From: Firmicutes bacterium HGW-Firmicutes-9
Lineage (GTDB): Bacteria; Bacillota; Clostridia; Christensenellales; CAG-138
Direction: 5' to 3'
Length of the DNA: 64,000 nt
NCBI GenBank assembly: GCA_002841395.1
Contig: PGZM01000002.1
Span: forward strand, 442,201-506,200
Position numbers and translations under genes: made by a program. The notes under the pieces are model-generated. The model searched no databases and was not told the origin of the DNA. It was given only the letters and a program-made list of their open reading frames with translations. Below, in pieces: positions 58,805 to 64,000 of the stretch; position 1 is the stretch's first letter, and each line of letters begins with the position of its first letter.

Positions 58805-60394
58805 TCAGTTGACCGGCGCGATATCGAGGAACTTCACGTCCTTGTTCTTGTCTTCCATGCGGCTTAACGACCACTCATTCTTAAAGAGAACTACCGGACG
58901 CTGATACTGATCTTCCAGCAGCAACGTGTCTGTATACGCGAGCATATCCTTGTTGAAGTTGTCCGTCACAACCCAGCGCGCAAGCTGATACGGCAGATTC
59001 CGGATTCTGATCTCCACGTTATACTCGTTCTTGAGGCGATACTCGAGTACCTCAAACTGAAGTGCTCCCGCCACACCGATGGTGAAGCGCTCGACGCCGA
59101 GGTCTGGCTGCTTGAACACCTGAATCGCACCCTCTTCAGATATCTGTTTGATGCCCTTGAGGAACTGCTTGCGCTTTCCGGAATCGACGGCATTTACCTC
59201 GGCAAAATGCTCTGACGGGAACATCGGTATGCCTTCGAATTGGAACGTGTTCTTGCCGTTGCAGAGCGTATCTCCGATCAGGAAGCAACCGGGATCGAAC
59301 ACGCCGATGATATCCCCCGCGTACGCCTCCTCAACGCTCACGCGCTCCTGCGCCATAAACTGCTGAGACTGCGCCAAGCGGATCGTTTTATTCGTCCGTT
59401 GATGCGTGACCTCCATGCCTTTTTCAAACTTGCCGGAGCAGATGCGCATAAACGCGATTCTGTCGCGGTGCGCAGGATCCATATTCGCCTGAATCTTGAA
59501 GATGAAGCCGGAGAAATCGCCGCTGGAAGGTTCCACGGTGCCATTGCTGTGGCGCTTGGCGTAGGGCGACGGCGCCATCTCGATGAATGCCTCCAAAAAC
59601 GGGCGCACGCCGAAGTTGGTCATCGCGCTGCCGAAAAACATCGGCGTGAGTTCCCCCGCGCTGACCTTTTCCATGGCGAGTTCGTCACCGGCAATCTCGA
59701 GAAGCTCGATCTCTTCCATGAGATGGTTGTAGAGATAGTCGCCGAGGATCTCGCGGAAACGCGGATCGTCCGCATCGCCCGCGTCGGAAACCGTCTCCTC
59801 CTGCCCGTGGCTGCCGCCTCGGAAGAGCTCGATACGGTTTGTTCTGCGGTCGTACACGCCGCGGAAATCGCCGTCTACGCCGATCGGCCAGTTCATCGGA
59901 TACGCACGAATGCCGAGCGTCGCCTCAATCTCTTCCATGAGCGCGAGCGGATTTTTGCACTGGCGGTCGAGCTTGTTGACGAACGTGAAGATCGGTATGC
60001 CGAACATGCGGCAAACGTGGAACAGTTTCTTGGTCTGCTCCTCCACGCCCTTCGCGCCGTCGATCAGCATGACCGCGCTGTCCGCAGCGGTCAGCGTGCG
60101 GTAGGTGTCCTCGCTGAAATCCTGGTGACCAGGTGTGTCAAGAATATTGATACGGAACCCTTCGTAATCAAAATTGAGCACGCTGGAGGTAACTGAGATG
60201 CCTCTTTGTTTCTCGATCTCCATCCAATCGGACACCGCATATTTGCTCGCTTTTCTTCCTTTAACCGTGCCAGCAAGGCGAATCGCGCCGCCGAAGAGCA
60301 GCAGCTTTTCGGTGAGCGTGGTTTTGCCCGCGTCGGGGTGCGATATGATCGCAAACGTCTTTCTGCGATTGACTTCTTTTAATAAGCTTTCCAT
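58805..60394 (-). CDS. prfC: Peptide chain release factor 3
   Basis: 529 residues from ATG 60394, the same length as E. coli RF3; the longer frame to 60451 has no support. GTPase that removes RF1/RF2 from the ribosome after termination. FAIISHPDAGKTTLTEKL (G1), RGISVTSSVLNF (G2), DTPGHQDFSEDTYRTL with His (G3), NKLDRQCKNP (G4). Domain II and III follow (FGVRPFLEAFIEMAPSP, GVAGALQFEVLEYRLKNEY). Confidence 0.95.
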   Translation of the reverse strand: MESLLKEVNRRKTFAIISHPDAGKTTLTEKLLLFGGAIRLAGTVKGRKASKYAVSDWMEIEKQRGISVTSSVLNFDYEGFRINILDTPGHQDFSEDTYRTLTAADSAVMLIDGAKGVEEQTKKLFHVCRMFGIPIFTFVNKLDRQCKNPLALMEEIEATLGIRAYPMNWPIGVDGDFRGVYDRRTNRIELFRGGSHGQEETVSDAGDADDPRFREILGDYLYNHLMEEIELLEIAGDELAMEKVSAGELTPMFFGSAMTNFGVRPFLEAFIEMAPSPYAKRHSNGTVEPSSGDFSGFIFKIQANMDPAHRDRIAFMRICSGKFEKGMEVTHQRTNKTIRLAQSQQFMAQERVSVEEAYAGDIIGVFDPGCFLIGDTLCNGKNTFQFEGIPMFPSEHFAEVNAVDSGKRKQFLKGIKQISEEGAIQVFKQPDLGVERFTIGVAGALQFEVLEYRLKNEYNVEIRIRNLPYQLARWVVTDNFNKDMLAYTDTLLLEDQYQRPVVLFKNEWSLSRMEDKNKDVKFLDIAPVN

Positions 60395-60519
60395 GTTTAT
60401 AAATCCCTGTCTGGCGTAATATCGCCTGTTAACAGATGTTTCATCTATCATCGTTTGGTTCTGATTCGATTTTCTATAAGCGCTTAACGAAGCTACATAT
60501 TTATTAAAAACCTCTCGTC

Positions 60520-60550
60520 AAAAAAAGAGCCCCGCCTTTGTAAGACGGGG
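60520..60550 (-). terminator. Terminator after tRNA-Ala
   Basis: Stem CCCCG(x)CTT/AAG(x)CGGGG with a short loop, then CTC and seven T on the minus strand; 12 bases past the tRNA CCA end. Confidence 0.8.
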
Positions 60551-60561
60551 ATTCTATTGCT

Positions 60562-60637
60562 TGGTGGAGCATGGGGGATTCGAACCCCCGACCTCAACAT
60601 TGCGAACGTTGCGCGCTACCAACTGTGCTAATGCCCC
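60562..60637 (-). tRNA. tRNA-Ala (anticodon CGC), CCA encoded
   Basis: Acceptor GGGGCAT/ATGCTCC pairs with the G3-U70 wobble that identifies alanine tRNA; anticodon stem CAACG/TGTTG around loop TTCGCAA, anticodon CGC, reading GCG; T stem GGGGG/CCCCC with TTCGAAT loop. CCA at 60562-60564. The D stem (GCAC/GCGC) has one A-C mismatch. Confidence 0.93.
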
Positions 60638-60776
60638 AAGCCGCTTGATTATGATACAACAGACCCTATCAAAATGCAAGAGCTTTTCGCCAAATTTTTC
60701 ACTTCATTTTTTGGATTTTGGGCGGGCAAATCGCACCCGTGATTTTGCTCATTTCGCATGCGATAAAATAGAGAAA

Positions 60777-61265
60777 CTACTCTTTCGCGCCGGATTCATC
60801 CTGTGGTTTACTGTCTGCCTGCTCGGCTCTTTTCGGCTCAACCGGAGTGCTGACAGGCTGCTCCGTCGCTTGTGTCTCGATTGGTTTCTTCTCACTGCGC
60901 TTGAGCAACGCCGCCAACAGGTAGAGAAACGGCAGTATCATCACCGCGATGTTCTTCCAATAGGCTTGAAAGGTCAGTCCGGCGAGCAGATTGATCGCGA
61001 GCGGAACCGCGGCGATCAAGAGTAGCACAAGCCCCATGATGCGGCAGCGTTTGAGCTGCTTGCTTACGAGGCCAAAGATGCCCGCGAGAAAGCCAAGTAC
61101 GCCGCCAATGATCAGAAACACTGCATCTGTCACGCCAGCGAATGTTAACTGGACATCCGCGCGTGTCAGGTTGTAGAACGCAAGCCCGATCATGCCAAGC
61201 GCGAGGACTAAATAGATCCAACTCATCACATATAGAAACGATGCCGCGCGTGTCTTTTGTTGCAT
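60777..61265 (-). CDS. Membrane protein of unknown function, four TM helices
   Basis: 162 residues; AAAGGAG precedes the ATG. Four hydrophobic segments (about 10-30, 45-66, 75-95, 103-122), then a hydrophilic C-terminal tail rich in Pro, Glu and Lys (KKPIETQATEQPVSTP...). No motif of a known family that I can place. Transcribed toward the tRNA gene, 44 bases downstream of the oxidoreductase gene. Confidence 0.7.
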   Translation of the reverse strand: MQQKTRAASFLYVMSWIYLVLALGMIGLAFYNLTRADVQLTFAGVTDAVFLIIGGVLGFLAGIFGLVSKQLKRCRIMGLVLLLIAAVPLAINLLAGLTFQAYWKNIAVMILPFLYLLAALLKRSEKKPIETQATEQPVSTPVEPKRAEQADSKPQDESGAKE

Positions 61266-61309
61266 AGCGATTCTCCTTTCGATGGTTCAACAGTTAACGT
61301 AATGATCAA

Positions 61310-62563
61310 TCAACCGACATTGTGGATATCTGCGACCGTGTGGTTCTTGCGCGATTCCTCTGCAGCGAGGCAGATCAAGTGGCTCTGGATCGCGTCGCGA
61401 ATCGAGCTCTTCACCGCGCCCGCTTCTCCGCGCTCCATACGCACAAACGAAGCGATCAGGCCGAGATCGCCGCCGCCGTGTCCGTCTCCCATACCACCGG
61501 GCAAGGGATTTTCCGTCGTACGGACAGAGCCGTCGCGGAAGTTTGTGACCTCGATTGTCTCGTCGGACATCTTGGCGCGGATTTCTCCATGCGAGCCCAT
61601 GATGTGGATCGTGCGTCCGTGGCGAAAATCCGTGAACGCGGAGATGGTCATCGTCGCCGTCACGCCGTCTTCGAACTCCAGCACGGTAGACTGATGATCT
61701 ACCACGTCGTTGTCGCAATGATAGACGCACCTGCCGTAAGGTCCTTCGCGGAGGACTTTTAGCCTGCCTGCGGGACTGAGATCGTCCGTGATGACCGACA
61801 CCGGCCAACCCGTGAGAAACGGGATCATGTAGAGGCGCGTCGCGCTGTAAGGGCACGTGTCCGCAACCTTGCAGTCGAGGCAGCGTTCCGCGCTGCCCTC
61901 CGGCGCGTGCTCGGCGGTAAAGTGCTTCAGGCTGCCAAACGAGGCAACGCTCTTGCAGTCCTTGCCAACAAGATAGAGCAAAATATCCGCATCGTGACAG
62001 CTCTTGGCGAGGATCATCGGGCTTGTCTCGTCCTCCCTGCGCCAGTTGCCGCGCACGAAGCTATGCGCCATGTGCCAATAGCCAATGTTCTCGCTATGCG
62101 AGATATTGACGAGTTCGCCGATCTCGCCGCTGTCGATGATCGCCTTAAGCGTGTTGAAAAAGCGTGTGTAACGCAGCACGTGGCAAACGGCGGCGCGCTT
62201 GCCCGTGCGCACGCTGGTGTCATAGATGCGCTTGAGCTCGTCCTCGTGTTTGGCGATGGGTTTTTCGAGCAGTACGTCGTATCCGCGCTCCATCGCGATG
62301 CAAGCGGGCTCCACGTGCTGATTGTCCTGCGTCGCCACGAGCACCGCATCCGCCTCGATTCCGGCGGCGAGCGCATCCCGCCAGTCGGCAAAGACGGCGT
62401 GTTCTGGGACGCCGTAGCGCGCGGCGAAAGCGTTTCTTCGCGCATCCCGCGGTTCGGCGACGGCAACAATCTGGAGCTGGTCAGGGGCAAGCAGCGCATA
62501 CGGCGCATAGGCATCCATGCCGCGCGCGCCCGCACCGAGAACGATCATGCGAACGGGATTCAT
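61310..62563 (-). CDS. Gfo/Idh/MocA-family oxidoreductase
   Basis: 417 residues. N-terminal NAD(P) Rossmann fold (MIVLGAGARGMDAYAPYAL), VLVATQDNQHVEPA and the catalytic-type LEKPIAKHE (EKP motif). Unusual insert of three cysteines, ERCLDCKVADTC (about residue 235), of a kind that recurs in a subset of this family and may bind metal. The C-terminal domain carries ILAKSCHDADILLYL. Sugar or inositol dehydrogenase of unknown substrate. AAAGGA lies upstream of the ATG. Confidence 0.88.
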   Translation of the reverse strand: MNPVRMIVLGAGARGMDAYAPYALLAPDQLQIVAVAEPRDARRNAFAARYGVPEHAVFADWRDALAAGIEADAVLVATQDNQHVEPACIAMERGYDVLLEKPIAKHEDELKRIYDTSVRTGKRAAVCHVLRYTRFFNTLKAIIDSGEIGELVNISHSENIGYWHMAHSFVRGNWRREDETSPMILAKSCHDADILLYLVGKDCKSVASFGSLKHFTAEHAPEGSAERCLDCKVADTCPYSATRLYMIPFLTGWPVSVITDDLSPAGRLKVLREGPYGRCVYHCDNDVVDHQSTVLEFEDGVTATMTISAFTDFRHGRTIHIMGSHGEIRAKMSDETIEVTNFRDGSVRTTENPLPGGMGDGHGGGDLGLIASFVRMERGEAGAVKSSIRDAIQSHLICLAAEESRKNHTVADIHNVG

Positions 62564-62697
62564 CGATAATTGATTCCTTTCACTTCAGTAAAATAAAACT
62601 GAACGCAATTCGACTTGTCTCTACAAATCTGTTACGTTCAGTTTAACACGATGTTGCGGAAATGCAAGGATGGGTAACGATGTTATGCAGAACAAAA

Positions 62698-62721
62698 ACG
62701 CGCCCTCCTTCGAAGACGCGC
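62698..62721 (-). terminator. Weak terminator after the small membrane protein gene
   Basis: CGCG/CGCG stem with an inner TCTTC/GAAGGA hairpin and TTTTT on the minus strand. 25 bases past the stop at 62745. Confidence 0.4.
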
Positions 62722-62744
62722 AGTTTGCGAATGCACAATATTGT

Positions 62745-62978
62745 TTAGTCCTGGCGATCTCTAGCCAATGGGAGGCCGACCACGTAGATTAGCCCGACGA
62801 GGTTGAAGAAGAATCCGGTGAAAAAGTAACCGTGATATCCCTTTTTCTTCGCAAGTTTCGCCGTGAAGATTCCCATAATGATCCCCGGGATCAGAAAAGC
62901 GCTAAGCCAAAGATACCAAAGATTCCCAGCAGCGACCATCATATCTGAGTAACTGCTCGAAATTGCGTTTATATCCAT
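62745..62978 (-). CDS. Small membrane protein, two TM helices
   Basis: 77 residues; GGAGG 8 bases before the ATG. Two hydrophobic segments (about 20-40 and 51-70), separated by KLAKKKGYHGY, a loop often seen in small membrane proteins of Firmicutes. Short hydrophilic ends. No function can be given. Confidence 0.65.
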   Translation of the reverse strand: MDINAISSSYSDMMVAAGNLWYLWLSAFLIPGIIMGIFTAKLAKKKGYHGYFFTGFFFNLVGLIYVVGLPLARDRQD

Positions 62979-63051
62979 ATCGATATCCTCCTTTCATTTT
63001 CTACATCATACTACATCCAACCGTTTCGTCAATGACTTCTGTGTCAAAGTA

Positions 63052-63087
63052 ACAAAACACCCGCACGGTTTCACCTTCCATGCGGGT
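63052..63087 (-). terminator. Terminator after the DUF3021 gene
   Basis: Minus strand ACCCGCATGG/CCGTGCGGGT stem (one G-T pair) with a 9-base loop, then GTTTTGTT. Confidence 0.75.
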
Positions 63088-63107
63088 ATTGGTTTGCGTC
63101 TATTTGA

Positions 63108-63557
63108 TTAGTTCTGCAGTTTTGCGTTCATCGCCTGAATGCGTTTCTTCATCGCGCCATACTGACCGAGCCAGACGCCGATGTAGATTACGACGAATAT
63201 GCCGATATAAAGCAGGACGCCGGTCGCATTGTGCGGCATCCATCGTGCAAAATACGCGATCGGGAACGTTGCAAGCGTGGTCACGAGCAGATGCACCAGC
63301 GTCATCTTGAGCAGGCTCCACTTCTCCGCATCCCAGATGACCGAAGCGCCCGCCCATGCCGCGCCATAGATCATCGACAGCCCTGCCTGCAGCAGTACCG
63401 CGTTGAGTTCGCCGCCCATTTGTTGCGCAAATGCCGGAACAACAGCATAATAAGCGCCATCTCCAACAAAAACCGAAATCAGAATCGTGATCACCGTGCT
63501 GCTCGCAAGACCGATCGGCATACCGAACAGACAGCGTTTGAGTATTTCTTTCCTCAT
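63108..63557 (-). CDS. DUF3021 membrane protein
   Basis: 149 residues; AAGGAG precedes the ATG. Four membrane helices (about 14-36, 50-68, 82-103, 112-132), the layout of DUF3021. Such proteins are usually encoded right after a LytTR DNA-binding protein, as here (12-base gap), and are thought to regulate it. Biological role unknown. Confidence 0.85.
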   Translation of the reverse strand: MRKEILKRCLFGMPIGLASSTVITILISVFVGDGAYYAVVPAFAQQMGGELNAVLLQAGLSMIYGAAWAGASVIWDAEKWSLLKMTLVHLLVTTLATFPIAYFARWMPHNATGVLLYIGIFVVIYIGVWLGQYGAMKKRIQAMNAKLQN

Positions 63558-63569
63558 AATAGTATCTCC

Positions 63570-64000
63570 TTATAGTCCCAATACTTGTTTGATCTTCGCG
63601 ACATACCTGCGTGAAACATAGGTCACCGCGTCGTTCTTCATCCGCACACAAATCGTTCCCGCAAAGCTCAGGTCAAACCCGCGAATCCACGCGAGATTGA
63701 CGATCTCAGCATTACTGATGCGAACGAACCGCTTCGCGTCCAGACGCTCTTCCAGCTCATACAGCCGCTGCCGCATCTGAAATCGTCCCCCCAGCGTCTC
63801 TGTGTACACCTTGCCCCCCTCGGCAAACGCGCGCAGTATCTCCTCCTGTGTGAGGATGACCGCTTCGTCCTCCCGGAACCCGACGATCACCTGCGGCGCA
63901 TCCTGTGACAATTTCCGCACGAGTTGCTGTATTTCGTCGGTCACTTTGCTGGTGCAGATCACCACCGTTGTTTCTTCACAAGCGGCGTCTACCTTTACTT
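63570..64000 (-). CDS. LytTR-family DNA-binding regulator, 5'-truncated by window edge
   Basis: The frame is open to the right edge without a stop and the residues upstream of the GTG at 63965 (KVDAACEETTVV...) fit the usual N-terminus, so the true start is beyond 64000. The C-terminal LytTR domain (about the last 95 residues): ILRAFAEGGKVYTETLGGRF, ELEERLDAKRFVRISNAEIVNL and VTYVSRRYVAKIKQVLGL. No receiver domain is visible, which is usual for the DUF3021-linked type. Controls the DUF3021 gene or its own operon. Confidence 0.85.
   Translation of the reverse strand, partial: VKVDAACEETTVVICTSKVTDEIQQLVRKLSQDAPQVIVGFREDEAVILTQEEILRAFAEGGKVYTETLGGRFQMRQRLYELEERLDAKRFVRISNAEIVNLAWIRGFDLSFAGTICVRMKNDAVTYVSRRYVAKIKQVLGL

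Noticed and set aside
59240-60196. Plus-strand open frame of 318 codons
   Set aside because: Antisense to prfC; no own ribosome binding site or motifs.

Overview
The window looks like a chromosomal segment of an anaerobic, fairly GC-rich member of the Bacillota (class Clostridia or a close relative). Reasons: the Firmicutes gene order asp23/amaP-nusB-xseA-xseB-ispA-dxs-tlyA-nadK-argR-recN-spo0A; the lepA-hemW-hrcA-grpE-dnaK-dnaJ block with a CIRCE operator; strong AGGAGG-type ribosome binding sites, often in front of TTG starts; and anaerobe-type genes (GGGtGRT/Fe-S scaffold pair, oxygen-independent HemW). Genes are densely packed, mostly on the minus strand. I see no insertion sequence, prophage, CRISPR array or rRNA. 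One tRNA gene, tRNA-Ala(CGC), is present.

Layout. 1-1.6 kb: a Crp/Fnr regulator and an ABC-type substrate-binding lipoprotein cut by the window edge. 1.7-5.0 kb (+): exonuclease III, Maf and UvrC. 5.0-13.2 kb (-): two paralogous cytochrome-b5-like lipoproteins, a PH-like membrane protein, an EF-G paralogue, then thrC-ctpA-ahcY. 13.3-15.9 kb (-): a small P-loop ATPase and the purine nucleoside phosphorylase/phosphopentomutase operon. 16.1-28.8 kb (-): the conserved nusB-to-spo0A supercluster with an envelope-stress module at its head; spoIVB is missing and the Spo0A homologue has an atypical receiver. 29-32.4 kb (+): GntR regulator, orphan DNA methyltransferase, LPG-synthase-like membrane protein. 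32.5-43.5 kb (-): heat-shock operon preceded by hemW, lepA, an NlpC/P60 cell-wall hydrolase and an ECF S-component fused to a transketolase C-terminal-like module.

43.6-64 kb is more accessory: a DMT transporter, a membrane alpha/beta hydrolase diverging from a MarR-like regulator, an orphan Imm-5-type immunity protein, the GGGtGRT/scaffold pair, lysoplasmalogenase and RmuC, a DUF134 regulator with a tiny Cys/His-rich protein, tandem GNAT acetyltransferases, NUDIX, DUF2500 and PH-domain proteins, a TetR-controlled ABC-2 exporter, RF3, tRNA-Ala, a Gfo/Idh/MocA oxidoreductase, and a DUF3021/LytTR pair cut by the right edge.

Most genes are ordinary housekeeping. I did not find a clearly new multi-gene system. 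The items most worth a second look are the ECF-transketolase fusion, the divergent Spo0A with missing spoIVB, the Cys/His-rich peptide with DUF134, and several compact regulatory arrangements: a terminator overlapping the tetR promoter, a second inverted repeat over the hrcA promoter, and a likely ATT start of ctpA. All assignments rest on reading motifs and gene order by eye; no database search was run.
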